From contig CP091241.1 of the NCBI GenBank assembly GCA_027627685.1, positions 705,149-769,148 on the forward strand: a DNA stretch of 64,000 nucleotides, given 5' to 3'. This DNA is from Hyphomonadaceae bacterium ML37 (GTDB lineage Bacteria; Pseudomonadota; Alphaproteobacteria; Caulobacterales; Maricaulaceae). A model generated the notes under the pieces. That model searched no databases, was not told the DNA's origin, and saw only the letters and a program-made list of their open reading frames with translations. Shown one piece after another: positions 41,982-51,539 of this stretch. Every line of letters begins with the position of its first letter. Position 1 is the first letter of the stretch. A program made the position numbers and the translations under genes.

Positions 41982-42374
41982 ATGGAACACATGCGGGCGC
42001 TGGAGCGGCTGGAGCAGCTGGCGCGGCTGATGGACAGCCGGTTCCGCATTCCGGGCACCGGCATCCGCTTCGGGCTCGATCCCATTCTTGGCCTCGTGCC
42101 CGGCCTTGGTGACGCGGCCGCCGCGCTGCCCGCGCTGTACATTCTGTTCGAGGCCCGCCGCATGGGCGTTCCGGTGTCGCTGCGGATACGGATGATCGTC
42201 AATATCGCCATCGATTTTCTGATCGGAGCGATCCCGTTGGTGGGCGACCTTTTTGACGTCGGCTTCAAGGCCAATAACCGCAATGTGGCGCTGCTCCGCC
42301 GCCACCTCGAACGGCGCGCCATGGCTGCTCCGCCCGTGCGCCCGGCGTCTGATCACGCTGACGAAGGAGGCTGA
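41982..42374 (+). CDS. DUF4112 domain protein
   Basis: The 130-aa product matches DUF4112: LEQLARLMDSRFRIPGTGIRFGLDPILGLVPGLGDAAAALPALYILFEARRMG, then NIAIDFLIGAIPLVGDLFDVGFKANNRNVALLRRHL. Two membrane hairpins are predicted. The function is unknown. It lies closely between the Pmp3-like and DUF7218-like genes, probably one transcript. Confidence 0.85.
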   Translation: MEHMRALERLEQLARLMDSRFRIPGTGIRFGLDPILGLVPGLGDAAAALPALYILFEARRMGVPVSLRIRMIVNIAIDFLIGAIPLVGDLFDVGFKANNRNVALLRRHLERRAMAAPPVRPASDHADEGG

Positions 42375-42376
42375 CC

Positions 42377-42637
42377 ATGGCTGGCAAGGAACGCAATTCC
42401 ATCAAGGACGAAGCGACTTACAAAGCCTTGCGCGAGGACGGCGCGAGCAAAGAGAAGGCCGCGCGCATCGCCAACGCCCGGGCGGCCGGCGGCGAGCCGT
42501 CGATAAAGGGCGGTCAGGCCTCCCCCTATGAAGACTGGTCCAAGGATGCGCTCTATGACCGCGCCAAAGAGATCGGCATTGACGGACGCTCCGGCATGAC
42601 CAAGGCCGAGCTGATCCACGCCCTGCGCCATCACTAG
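42377..42637 (+). CDS. DUF7218/Rho-N-like small protein
   Basis: The 86-aa protein starts AGKERNSIKDEATYKALREDGASKEKAARIANARA and ends in a SAP/Rho-N-like helix (YEDWSKDALYDRAKEIGIDGRSGMTKAELIHALRHH). It may bind nucleic acid and is often found with stress genes. Starts 3 bp after the DUF4112 stop; overlaps the convergent phosphoesterase end by four bases. Confidence 0.8.
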   Translation: MAGKERNSIKDEATYKALREDGASKEKAARIANARAAGGEPSIKGGQASPYEDWSKDALYDRAKEIGIDGRSGMTKAELIHALRHH

Positions 42638-43413
42638 CGTGTTCGTGGAAGAACCTGCTCGCGGGCGGGATGAAACCGGCCGGCCTGATCCGCTTCGTAG
42701 TGGACCAGGCGGATTGTATCAGCCTCAAGGACAATCTCGTTGAACCCCGCCGGTTCAATCCGGGTGCGCCCGGAAAAGGCGGTGGAGGCGCCCACAAACC
42801 AGCAATTGCTTCCGTCATGCTCAATCGGGACGGCGAATGTGCGGTGCAGATGCCCCGTCAGCACGAGGCTGCAATGGCGCGCTAGTTCGGTCGCCGTTTC
42901 CGGCCCGCGGCGGGTGCGCCCGCGGCCTGACTCCTCCGGTGTGATCAGCGGGTGATGACAGGCGGCGATGCGGATCGCGCCGTCCTGCGGATCGAACCGG
43001 TCGACCAGCGCTTTCACGTCACGATGCGCCACGCGCCCCAGCGACCAGTCCAGGCGCGATTGTGCGCGCCGCGCCGTGTGCAGGGTCTCCACATGGAAAG
43101 CGTCCGTCTTCAGACGCGGCGAGACGACCGGCCCCACCAGGCGGTGAAAGCGCTGCCAGGGCGTCATGAAGCGGTGATCGAGCGCGTAGACCGGCACATC
43201 GTGATTGCCCGGCGCGCCGACAACAGGGACATTGAGGGACTCAAAGAAGCCGCGCGCCTTGTCGAACTCGACGCGGCGCCCGGCCTGGGTGAAGTCGCCT
43301 GTGGCGATTACCGCGTCGGGCGGATCAGCCTGGCAGTATTCCCTCAGGGAATCGACCAGAGGCTGGCTTTCGTCGCCGAAATGCAAATCGGCCATGTGCA
43401 GGAGACGGGTCAT
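42634..43413 (-). CDS. Metallophosphoesterase
   Basis: The 259-aa protein has the calcineurin-like metal motifs: HMADLHFG (D-x-H), VIATGDFTQAG (GD), GAPGNHDVPV (GNHD), CHHPLI and LTGHLHRTF (GHxH). It probably hydrolyses a phosphodiester such as a nucleotide or phospholipid head group. Its ATG overlaps the stop of the diacylglycerol-kinase-like gene, so they form an operon. Confidence 0.9.
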   Translation of the reverse strand: MTRLLHMADLHFGDESQPLVDSLREYCQADPPDAVIATGDFTQAGRRVEFDKARGFFESLNVPVVGAPGNHDVPVYALDHRFMTPWQRFHRLVGPVVSPRLKTDAFHVETLHTARRAQSRLDWSLGRVAHRDVKALVDRFDPQDGAIRIAACHHPLITPEESGRGRTRRGPETATELARHCSLVLTGHLHRTFAVPIEHDGSNCWFVGASTAFSGRTRIEPAGFNEIVLEADTIRLVHYEADQAGRFHPAREQVLPRTR

Positions 43414-44300
43414 ACCTTGGGGGACATGACACACAGGCCATCTTCGATCAACTCGAACACCACCGGCGCCCGGGCGTGGATCGGCTCGCCGTCCACGATG
43501 AGCGGGATGCGCCGCTTGGCGTGGGCTTCGATCCTCATCGCGCTGGTGCGCCAGGCGCGGGGCTGGTTTTCAAAATCATTGAAGGCGGCCCGCGCCACCA
43601 TGACCGTCATGTCGATCACGCCGAACGGCCGCCCGGCATAGATCTCCAGCATCGGCTCAAACTCCGACTGGCCGTCGCGCGCATGGGCGTCGCCCATGCG
43701 CCCCACCGAAATATAGGCCGCCTTGGCCGGGCGGTATTGCGTTTCATCATTGATCAGAAAGCCGATATAGCGCGTGGACAGGGTGCGCATCCCCGCCTGC
43801 ACCTGGCGCCAGATGGCGGTCAGGCGGCCATCATGGGGCGGCTCGCGCAGCAGTTCGCGCGCGCGGGCGAAGGCGGGCGTGATGCCGACGGCGGCAGCGA
43901 TCATGAAGACACGGCCATCCACGCGGCCAAACGGAATCCGGCGCGGCGTCCAGTCCGCCGATGCGGCGACGACCGAGGCCATGTCCGCCTCGCCGCACAG
44001 CCGCCGGGCGAGCAGATTGGCGGTGCCGGCGGGCAGCACAAGCAGAGGCGGTGGATCATCGAGGGCGCACAGCGCCGTGGCGAGAGCCGCGACCGAGCCG
44101 TCGCCTGCGGCAATGGCCAGGTAGTCGTGATTTGCCTTGATTGCGATCTCGATTCCCGCCCCGACATCGCCGGTGATGTCAGCGGCGGTGACCGGGGACC
44201 AGCCCGCGCTTTCAAGCCCCGTCACGACCTCTTCGATCGTGAGGCCGCGGGTGAACGCGCCTGCATTCCGGTTCACAAGAAGGTGCAGCGCGCGCGCCAT
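43410..44300 (-). CDS. Diacylglycerol kinase-family lipid kinase
   Basis: The 296-aa protein has the DAGK catalytic pattern: LLVNRNAGAF, the nucleotide loop AAGDGSVAALATAL, LPAGTANLLARRL, and a C-terminal beta-domain. It phosphorylates diacylglycerol or a related lipid. The second in-frame ATG (MARALHLLVNRNAG) is used, as the upstream 17 codons are not conserved. Forms an operon with the phosphoesterase. Confidence 0.88.
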   Translation of the reverse strand: MARALHLLVNRNAGAFTRGLTIEEVVTGLESAGWSPVTAADITGDVGAGIEIAIKANHDYLAIAAGDGSVAALATALCALDDPPPLLVLPAGTANLLARRLCGEADMASVVAASADWTPRRIPFGRVDGRVFMIAAAVGITPAFARARELLREPPHDGRLTAIWRQVQAGMRTLSTRYIGFLINDETQYRPAKAAYISVGRMGDAHARDGQSEFEPMLEIYAGRPFGVIDMTVMVARAAFNDFENQPRAWRTSAMRIEAHAKRRIPLIVDGEPIHARAPVVFELIEDGLCVMSPKV

Positions 44301-44386
44301 GGTCACTCCGTCAGCCTGAGGCATAGCCTGAACAACGCGCCGGGGCGCCATTGGTTGCCGTGACCACTCAGTGGGATAGTGCAGGC

Positions 44387-45508
44387 TTATGGCCGATCAG
44401 GCAGCTCGACGCTATGTCCAAGCGCGTCGGTCACGTAGAGCTTTTTGACAAGTACGAAGACCACCACCGTCAGCGGCGCGGCCACGATCACGCCCACGCC
44501 GCCGAACACTGCGCCGAACAAAAACACGTTCAGCAACAGCAGGGCGGGCGGGATATGCACGGTGCGGCGCTCGACCATCGGCATGATCATGTTGGATTCA
44601 ACCTGCTGCACCACCAGGATCAGCCCTGCGGCCCACAGCAATGCCGCGCCGCCTTCTGTCGCGGCGAGGGCGAGCGCCGGCGCCGCGCCCACAACGGGTC
44701 CGATCATGGGCACAAAGGCGGCGAGCCCGGCGAACAGGCCCAGCGCAATGGGCGCCGGCAGGCCGATGGCCCAGGCGCCCAGACCGATCAGCATCCCGAC
44801 AATGGTCATGGAGATGACCTGACCCTGCACCCACCGGAACAGGCCGATGCCGCTGAGTTCAAGCGCGTCTTCGACCCGGTCCTGCTGGCCCTTGGGAAAC
44901 ATCAGCGCCGTCCCGCGCTGATAGAGGCCGGGTTCGGAGGCCAGAAAATAGCCCGCCACGATCACCAGGACGAGCAGGGCCAGCGCGCCCGCCGCGCCGA
45001 TACCCCATGAGGTCGCATTGATTGCCCAATCGATATAGGGCTCAAGCGCTACCCCTCCGCTGTTTCCCCCGTTCTGGCCCGATCCGTCATCGCCACCGCC
45101 GCCGCCGGACGCATCAAGGCCGATCCAGCCGCGGATCGTCGGCTCGGCGTTGCGCAAGGCCGAGCCGAGCTCGCCGAACTGCTCTGAGATGCGCGATCCG
45201 ACCAGCCAGCCGATCAATCCCATGGCCAGGGCGATGGCGAGCGCGCCAGCGGCCAGCGCCCAGCGCCGGGGCAGGCGGGCCCAGTTCTCGAACGGCCAGG
45301 CGGCGGCGTGGAAGATGACCGCGACCACCACGGCAGCGAAGGTGAGCATCAAGGCCTGGCGCCCTTGCCACGCCAGGAACAGGAGCGCGATGGCGCCAGC
45401 GACCACCGCGACCCGGATCACGAATGGCTGCAATCCGGCTGCCCTCGCGCCGCCGGACGGCGCATGCCCCGCAGCCATATCGCCTCGGCTCTCGGGTGCG
45501 TCCTTCAT
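44387..45508 (-). CDS. AI-2E family transporter
   Basis: The 373-aa protein has eight or so membrane helices and the family blocks PFVIRVAVVAGAIALLFLAWQGRQALMLTFAAVVVAVI, an extracellular Gly/Asn-rich loop (SGGGGGDDGSGQNGGN), GQVISMTIVGMLIGLGAWAIGLPAPIALGLFAGLAAFVPMIGPVVGAAPALALA and VQQVESNMIMPMVERRTVHIPPALLLL. Members export small molecules or act as Na+/H+ antiporters; the substrate is unknown. The ATG at 45508 is used. Confidence 0.9.
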   Translation of the reverse strand: MKDAPESRGDMAAGHAPSGGARAAGLQPFVIRVAVVAGAIALLFLAWQGRQALMLTFAAVVVAVIFHAAAWPFENWARLPRRWALAAGALAIALAMGLIGWLVGSRISEQFGELGSALRNAEPTIRGWIGLDASGGGGGDDGSGQNGGNSGGVALEPYIDWAINATSWGIGAAGALALLVLVIVAGYFLASEPGLYQRGTALMFPKGQQDRVEDALELSGIGLFRWVQGQVISMTIVGMLIGLGAWAIGLPAPIALGLFAGLAAFVPMIGPVVGAAPALALAATEGGAALLWAAGLILVVQQVESNMIMPMVERRTVHIPPALLLLNVFLFGAVFGGVGVIVAAPLTVVVFVLVKKLYVTDALGHSVELPDRP

Positions 45509-45873
45509 CCATGAACTCTCTGGCGTTGCCTGCTCGGCGCGGCGGTCGTGGCGCGCCTCGAATGTCCAACGCCGCGCGCCGCCAGTGCGTTCCGGCCGGA
45601 CTCACCGCCAGACCGATCCGGGCCGGTCAGATCGATCCAGTTCAGTCCGAACCGGTCGAGATATTTGCGCAAACGGTCAGCATTGTTGGCGCCCTGCTTC
45701 CTCGAGCGCGAGGCGGCGCACAGGGCGCTGCCGCTGGCGCTCATGGATGCGCTGGTCCGGCAGACCCGGATCACCTCGGCCAGCTGCACGCGGTCGAACC
45801 CGCCTCGACAGTCGCGCTCGTCTGACTGGCTTGGCGGCCATAGATCCTGTTGCGGTTCTGCAATCGCCGCCCC
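45509..45873. other. Gene-free stretch, possible short frame
   Basis: About 365 bp. A minus-strand frame 45505-45789 overlaps the AI-2E start by ATGA, but its composition and sequence do not resemble a known protein, so it is not called. The other frames here are GC shadows. Confidence 0.4.
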
Positions 45874-46212
45874 TCAGGGCTTCTCCTCGATATGGGCCGC
45901 CAGGCGCGCCAGCGTGTCGTCCCAGGCCGCCGAGATGTCTGACAGCCAGGCCGCCGCCGGGTCCAGCGCCTCGCGCCGCACAGACAGGCGCAGCTCGCGG
46001 CCCTGTTTCTGGGCGCTTACCAGACCGGCCTCGCTGAGCACGCCGACATGGCGGCTGACCGCCTGGCGGCTGATCGGGGCGCCGCGCGCCAGATCGGTGA
46101 GCGACAGGCTGCCCTCGCGCGCCAGACGCCCGATAATGGCCGCCCGCGTGGGATCGCCCAGCGCCGCGAACAGGGGCGCGACAGCGCCGGATCGGGGGTC
46201 AGCGCGCAACAT
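45874..46212 (-). CDS. ArsR-family regulator
   Basis: The 112-aa protein is a winged-helix regulator: PLFAALGDPTRAAIIGRLAREGSLSLTDLARGAPISRQAVSRHVGVLSEAGLVSAQKQGRELRLSV. It lacks metal-binding Cys of the ArsR/SmtB type and matches the subgroup encoded with AHSA1 proteins. The ATG overlaps the 3' end of the AHSA1 gene upstream. Confidence 0.9.
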   Translation of the reverse strand: MLRADPRSGAVAPLFAALGDPTRAAIIGRLAREGSLSLTDLARGAPISRQAVSRHVGVLSEAGLVSAQKQGRELRLSVRREALDPAAAWLSDISAAWDDTLARLAAHIEEKP

Positions 46213-46648
46213 GGTCAGCAATATTGGTCATCTGCACCCCCCAGCCATCCTCATTGCGCCGCCACGCCGTCATGCGGTGATCACCGGGCAGTCCGGCGAA
46301 TCCGCTTTCGGTGAGCGTCAGCTGCGTGCCCGCGCCGGACGGCGCAAGGGCGATCTCCACCGTCAGCATCGCATCGCTCTCCGGATCGTCGGGAAAGTCT
46401 GCAGGATAGAAGGCCGGCCACTCCCAGACCAGACGCCGCAAAGGCTCCATCGTGATGATGCGCATGTCCCAATGCATATGCTCCGTACCCGGATAGAGGC
46501 CGCGGCAACGGACCGTGGCGCCCTCACGCATCTCGCCGGTCACCTCGGCGCGGAACCACTGGCCGAACTCGGCAGCATCGCTCAAAGCGCGCCATACGCG
46601 CTCAGGCGGGGCGGCCAGGTGAATCTGCTTGATGATCGAATCGTCCAT
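46199..46648 (-). CDS. AHSA1/SRPBCC family protein
   Basis: The 149-aa product (MDDSIIKQIHLAAPPERVWRALSDAAEFGQWFRAEVTGEMREG, LTESGFAGLPGDHR, RNEDGWGVQMTNIADHV) is a START-like SRPBCC protein of the AHSA1 group, which bind hydrophobic ligands. GGAGG precedes the ATG at 46648. The gene order, AHSA1 before ArsR, is the reverse of the usual pairing. Confidence 0.9.
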   Translation of the reverse strand: MDDSIIKQIHLAAPPERVWRALSDAAEFGQWFRAEVTGEMREGATVRCRGLYPGTEHMHWDMRIITMEPLRRLVWEWPAFYPADFPDDPESDAMLTVEIALAPSGAGTQLTLTESGFAGLPGDHRMTAWRRNEDGWGVQMTNIADHVAR

Positions 46649-46813
46649 GAACGCCTCCATTATGCAACAAATAAGTTGCATGTTGGCGGGCCGGTGCGAA
46701 AAGCGCAACATAAATGTTGCGGGCTGGCGAAAAAGCCGCCTCCGCCGCCTGTCAGGTGCACTGCGCCCGCGCCGCCCCATTGCGCCGCGCGCTGGCATGG
46801 CTAAACCGCACCC

Positions 46814-48403
46814 ATGCTCACGATCACAAATCTCGATTACCGCATTGGAGCGCGCTCTCTGTTCGAGAATGCGTCCGCGCAGATTTCCAGCGGCTGGAAG
46901 GTCGGCCTGGTCGGCCGCAACGGTACGGGCAAGTCCACGCTGCTCAAACTGATCCGCGAGGAGATCGAGACCCCGTCGCCCGATTCCGCGATCCGCCTCA
47001 ACAAGGGCGCGCGCATGGGCTGGGTCGCGCAGGAGGTCGAGCCGTCCGACGACACGATCCTGGAGGTGGTTCTGGCCACCGACGCCGAGCGCCACGCCCT
47101 GATGCAGGAAGCCGAAACGGCCATGGATCCCGACCGGATCGGCGAGATCCATATGCGCCTGGCCGATATCGACGCCTGGTCCGCAGAGGCGCGCGCCGCC
47201 GACGTGCTGATGGGGCTGGGCTTCACCAATGCCGACCTCTACCGCCCGACGCGCGAGTTTTCCGGCGGCTGGCGCATGCGCGCGGCCATTGCCGGCGTAT
47301 TGTTCTCCGAACCCGACCTGCTTTTGCTGGACGAGCCCACCAACTATCTCGATCTGGAAGGCGCGGCCTGGCTTGAGGCCTATCTGAAGAAATATCCCTA
47401 CACCGTGCTGATGGTGTCCCACGACCGGGAGATGCTCAATCGCTGCGTCACCCACACCATGGCGCTGGAGCACAGGCAGTTGTCGGTCTCGCCCGGCGGC
47501 TATGACGCCTGGCTGAGGCTGCGCGCGGCCAAGACGGCCTTGCTGGAGAGCCAGCGCGCCAAGCAGGACGCCGACCGCGCCCATCTGCAGGCCTTCATCG
47601 ACCGCTTCCGCGCCAAGGCCTCCAAGGCCACCCAGGCCCAGTCGCGCGTCAAAATGCTGGAAAAAATGCAGGAGATCACCGTGCCGCTGGAAGAGCGCAC
47701 GACGCCGTTCTCCTTCCCCACTTCCACCGACAAGCTGTCCCCGCCGCTCCTGCAGCTGCGCGATGCGTCCGTGGGCTATGGCGAGGATGCGGTGATCCTG
47801 AGGGGCATTGATCTGCGCCTCGACCCCGAAGACCGCATCGCCATTGTCGGCGCCAATGGTCAGGGCAAGACCACTTTGGTCAAATCCATCGCCAAGCGGC
47901 TGGAGCTGTTGTCAGGCGACCGGGTGGCGCCGCGCTCGCTGCGCATCGGCTATTTCTCGCAAGACCAGATGGATGAGCTGCACCCGGGCGAAACGGTGCT
48001 GGAGCATGTGCGCGACGCCCTGCCCAAGGACACGCCGCCGGCCAGGCAGCGCGCTGCCGCCGCCGCCATGGGCTTCTCTCACGAGAAGGTGGAGACCAAG
48101 ATCGAGAAGCTGTCGGGCGGCGAGAAGGTGCGGCTGCTGCTGGGCCTGATGGCCATGGAGAAGCCGCACATATTGATCCTGGACGAGCCGACCTCGCACC
48201 TGGACATCGACAGCCGCGAAGCGCTGATCTACGCGCTCAATGACTATAACGGCGCGGTCGTCCTGATCACTCACGACGTCTATCTGGCCGAAGGCACCGC
48301 CGATCAGCTCTGGCTGGTCAAGGACGGCAAGGCCTCGCGCTATGACGGCGACCTGAACGATTACCGCAAGCTGGTGCTGCAGGCCGACCGGTCAGTGGGG
48401 TAG
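46814..48403 (+). CDS. ABC-F family ATPase
   Basis: The 529-aa soluble protein has two ABC domains without membrane parts: Walker A GRNGTGKSTLLK and GANGQGKTTLVK, signature FSGGWRMR and LSGGEKVR, Walker B LLLLDEPTNYLD and ILILDEPTSHLD, and a linker (P-site region) LLESQRAKQDADRAHLQAFIDRFRAKASKATQAQSRVKMLEKM. ABC-F proteins act on the ribosome, in translation control or protection. The length and linker fit the Uup/YheS-type housekeeping group. Confidence 0.92.
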   Translation: MLTITNLDYRIGARSLFENASAQISSGWKVGLVGRNGTGKSTLLKLIREEIETPSPDSAIRLNKGARMGWVAQEVEPSDDTILEVVLATDAERHALMQEAETAMDPDRIGEIHMRLADIDAWSAEARAADVLMGLGFTNADLYRPTREFSGGWRMRAAIAGVLFSEPDLLLLDEPTNYLDLEGAAWLEAYLKKYPYTVLMVSHDREMLNRCVTHTMALEHRQLSVSPGGYDAWLRLRAAKTALLESQRAKQDADRAHLQAFIDRFRAKASKATQAQSRVKMLEKMQEITVPLEERTTPFSFPTSTDKLSPPLLQLRDASVGYGEDAVILRGIDLRLDPEDRIAIVGANGQGKTTLVKSIAKRLELLSGDRVAPRSLRIGYFSQDQMDELHPGETVLEHVRDALPKDTPPARQRAAAAAMGFSHEKVETKIEKLSGGEKVRLLLGLMAMEKPHILILDEPTSHLDIDSREALIYALNDYNGAVVLITHDVYLAEGTADQLWLVKDGKASRYDGDLNDYRKLVLQADRSVG

Positions 48404-48412
48404 GCGGCCGCC

Positions 48413-49369
48413 TCAGAACGGGACCGGGCCGCCAGCGCCTGTGCGGCGCTCGCGCCAGTCGCGCAGCAGGGCGCTGATTCCGTCGATAAGCCCCCAGCCG
48501 CCAAACAGCGCCATGGCAAGCTTCATGTACTGGTTGGCCGGTTCTGCGGCGAAGATGTCGCCCGCCAGCACGATCTGGAACAGCATGAGGGACAGCAAGA
48601 CTGTGATCACCGCTTCGACGCGGCGCCACAGGGGCGTGCGGCGCCCGCCGAAAATCTGCCAGGCGGTGAAAATGATGGCGGCGGCGAGCATCGACCACAG
48701 GAATGGCGCGCGCTCCGCTACGAACGCCGCATCATAGGTGAAAGCCTCGATGAGCGCCGCCGGCGCCGCCCCGCCCGTTGCCAGGTCGAAGACTTGCGCC
48801 GGCCCCGCGATCAGGACGGCGAGCCCGGCGCTCCAGAAACCGACGGCGAGCGCCATCAGGGGCCGGTTGACCGCGTCCGGGTCACGCACCGGCGCCAGCG
48901 TGCGCGGCGACCAGGCGCGCTCCAGCATGCACCGGCGCACTGCGCCGACGATCCAGAACACAGCGAGCAGAGCGCCCAGACCCTGCAGCGCCAGCATCGC
49001 CGCCTCGTCGGCGATGCGCGAGGATGCGCCGGGATCACTGGCGGCGCCCGGATCGGACAGGGCGACACTGAACGCCAGGACGGCCAGCGCGGTCAGGCCG
49101 GCGAGCGTGATTTTCCCGAACAGCTGCGCATCGCGCGGGTCAATCACCGGGGCGGGCGTGTGATAGGTCAGCGCCACCGTCGCGGGATCGCCGAAATCGC
49201 TCAGCAGGGCGCGCGCGGCCGCCTCATCCGGCTCGCCGCCGCCGGATCGGCCCTCCAGCTCGTCGATCAGCAGCGCTTCCAGCTCCGCACAGACATCGGC
49301 GCGCATGGCCCGGGGCAGGCGCCGGGCCACCGCGTGGGCATAGCGTGCAATCATCTCATGGGCGTTCAT
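48413..49369 (-). CDS. HAAS-domain membrane protein
   Basis: The 318-aa protein begins with a HAAS-like helical domain (MNAHEMIARYAHAVARRLPRAMRADVCAELEALLIDELE... ALLSDFGDPATVALTYHTP) followed by about six membrane helices. HAAS proteins are encoded with PadR regulators and probably act as their membrane partners. ATG at 49369 overlaps the PadR stop (ATGA). Confidence 0.85.
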   Translation of the reverse strand: MNAHEMIARYAHAVARRLPRAMRADVCAELEALLIDELEGRSGGGEPDEAAARALLSDFGDPATVALTYHTPAPVIDPRDAQLFGKITLAGLTALAVLAFSVALSDPGAASDPGASSRIADEAAMLALQGLGALLAVFWIVGAVRRCMLERAWSPRTLAPVRDPDAVNRPLMALAVGFWSAGLAVLIAGPAQVFDLATGGAAPAALIEAFTYDAAFVAERAPFLWSMLAAAIIFTAWQIFGGRRTPLWRRVEAVITVLLSLMLFQIVLAGDIFAAEPANQYMKLAMALFGGWGLIDGISALLRDWRERRTGAGGPVPF

Positions 49370-49713
49370 TGTCCCGCTCCGTCCTTGACCAGACCATCCA
49401 TGACGGCGCTGAGCGCGCGCCACGAGTTTGAAAGCTTTGCGTAGAGCTGCGCGCCATCCGGGCTCAGCACGTAATAGCGCCGGTGCGACCCGTCCTGTGT
49501 GCGCCATTCGCTGGTGAGCAGGCCCTGGGTCTCCAGCCGCCGCAGCAGCGGGTAGAGCGTGCCTTCCTCGATCTCCATGCCCCGCGCCGCCAGCGCCTGA
49601 CGCAGGGAATAGCCGTACTGGGCCTGCCTCAGTTGCGACAAGGCGGCCAGCACGATCGCGCCCCGGCGCAATTCCAGCTCAAGCTTCAGATACGGGTCAT
49701 CAGATTTCACCAT
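49366..49713 (-). CDS. PadR-family regulator
   Basis: The 115-aa winged-helix protein: RRGAIVLAALSQLRQAQYGYSLRQALAARGMEIEEGTLYPLLRRLETQGLLTSEWR, then RRYYVLSPDGAQLY. It probably represses its own operon with the HAAS gene. ATG at 49713 (MVKSDDPYLKLE) is used. Confidence 0.9.
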   Translation of the reverse strand: MVKSDDPYLKLELELRRGAIVLAALSQLRQAQYGYSLRQALAARGMEIEEGTLYPLLRRLETQGLLTSEWRTQDGSHRRYYVLSPDGAQLYAKLSNSWRALSAVMDGLVKDGAGQ

Positions 49714-50700
49714 GCGCGACACAGTACTGTGTGCCACACAGGCGCGCAAGCGCAAAGTTCACAGGCGCGTATTGCACCCCCGGCGCGGACGGAACGGACG
49801 GATAGGGAAAGATCTGTCAGGGATCGTCAGCGCGCTGGCGTTCTGATGGGAGAGAAGCGGCGCCTCAGCGCTCCAGCACGTCGCGCACCCAGGGCCCGAA
49901 GGGCGAGGCGCCCAGCATGGCCAGCTGGGCGTCGCGGCTTGCGTCATTTATGGCGAGCTGGGGCCGGGCGCCCGGATGCACCGCCAGGCGCAGGGGCCGG
50001 GCGCCGCGCGGGCTGGCGATGACACGCGCAATGGCGACCGGGATATCCATGGGATCGGTGCTGCCGCCCCCGCCGCGAACTTCGCCCATGCCGGCGGTCA
50101 GCTCGGGATAGGCCGCGATCAGCGCGTCCGGCGTCCGCTCGCGCAGCGCGCCGGTCAGCACGCTCGAATTTTCCCATATCTGCGTGGGATAGCCGCCCGG
50201 CTGGATGATCGTCACGTCGATGCCATGGGGCGCCAGCTCATAGGCCATGCCCTCGCTCATGGCTTCCAGCGCGAACTTGGTGGGCGAGTAATGGCCCAGG
50301 CCCGGCGCGATCGCCCGGCCGAGCTGCGAGGATATCTGCACGATCAGGCCGTGACCCGCCGCGCGCATGGCGGGCAGCACCGCGCGCGCCATGCGGTGGG
50401 GGCCATAGGTGTTGGTCTCGAACATGAGGCGCGTGGCCTCCATGTCCTGAAGTTCGATGGGCCCGCTCACCGCAATGCCGGCATTGTTGATCAGCACGTC
50501 CAGCGTGCCGCCCGTGCGCTCCAGCACCGCCGCGACGCCGCGCGCCACGCTGTCCTCGGACGTGACGTCGATCTCCACCACTTCGATGGCGAGCCCTTCA
50601 TCCTCGGCCAGAGCTGTCAGCTCATCGGCCTCGGGCCGGGGCAGATGGCGCATGGTGGCGAACACCCGCGCGCCAAGGCGCGCATAATGCTCCGCCCCTA

Positions 50701-51536
50701 GGTTCTGTACCCATAAACGGGATTCCCAAATCAGCTGGGTCGTGATTCAAGCTCCTTGAAGGGAGTTTGGTCATGGCCCGATTTGATTTGAGTGATGCGG
50801 AGTGGTCGATCATCGCGCCGCTCCTGCCGAACAAGCCGCGCGGTGTGCCGCGCACGGACGACCGGCGTGTGCTGAACGGGATTTTCTATATATTGCGGAC
50901 GGGATCGCCCTGGCGCGATCTGCCGGAGCGCTACGGCCCGTACACGACGGTCTACAACCGCTTCAACCGGTGGGCCAAGGCGGGGGTATGGGTGAGTGTT
51001 TTCAATGCTCTGGCCGACCAGTCTCCAGAGTCGATGACCTTTATCGACAGCTCCATCATCCGCGCCCACCAGCACGCCGCAGGCGGAAAAAAGGGGGTCC
51101 GGATCACGCCATCGGTCTCTCTCGCGGGGGACTGAGCACCAAGATCCACGCCATCGTGGACGATCAGGGTCTGCCCATCCGCCTGGCCCTGTCTCAAGGC
51201 CAGGCTGGTGACAAGAGCGCCGGCGCCGAGCTGATATCCACCCTGCGCCGCGCCCGCCATGTGGTGGCCGACCGCGGCTACGACGCCCGCGCCCTTGTGG
51301 AGCAGATCGAAGCCATGGGCGCCACAGCTCACATCCCGACCCAGAAAAACTGCAAGGTCCAGCGATCGGTCGCGCCGCACATCTATCGCCAACGCAATCT
51401 CGTCGAGCGCTACTTCTGCAAACTCAAGCACTTCAGACGATGCGCCACACGATTCGAAAAGCTGGCCAGAAACTTCCTGGCCGCCATCGCACTCGCATCA
51501 GCAAGACTCTGGATCAGAGCTTATGAGTCCACGACC
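50701..51536 (+). mobile_element. IS5-family insertion sequence, copy B
   Basis: An 836-bp element with imperfect terminal repeats (GGTTCTGTACCCATAA at left; complement of GGTCGTGGACTCATAA at right; 12 of 16), in target CTAG with TA duplicated at 50699-50700 and 51537-51538. It is a different IS5-type element from copy A. It splits an SDR gene. Confidence 0.9.
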
Positions 51537-51539
51537 TAG
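50773..51539 (+). CDS. IS5-family transposase, two frames joined by -1 frameshift
   Basis: Frame one (to 51135) has MARFDLSDAEWSIIAPLLPNKPRGVPRTDDRRVLNGIFYILRTGSPWRDLPERYGPYTTVYNRFNRW and MTFIDSSIIRAHQHAAGGKKG (first Asp). The second frame has GGLSTKIHAIVDDQGLPI, HVVADRGYDARALV (second Asp) and RQRNLVERYFCKLKHFRRCATRFEKL (Glu). The shift fits at AAAAAAGGGGG near 51089-51099: the -1 reading gives KKGGPDHAIGLSRGG. The product is likely active. Confidence 0.88.

Noticed and set aside
45505-45789. Minus-strand 94-aa frame overlapping the AI-2E start
   Set aside because: Only the ATGA overlap supports it; the sequence is low in information and unrecognised.
45548-46804. Long plus-strand frame (418 aa)
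   Set aside because: Antisense to ArsR and AHSA1 genes; GC-driven shadow without a recognisable domain.
46649-47584. Upstream extension of the AHSA1 frame
   Set aside because: Antisense to the ABC-F gene; the true start with GGAGG is at 46648.
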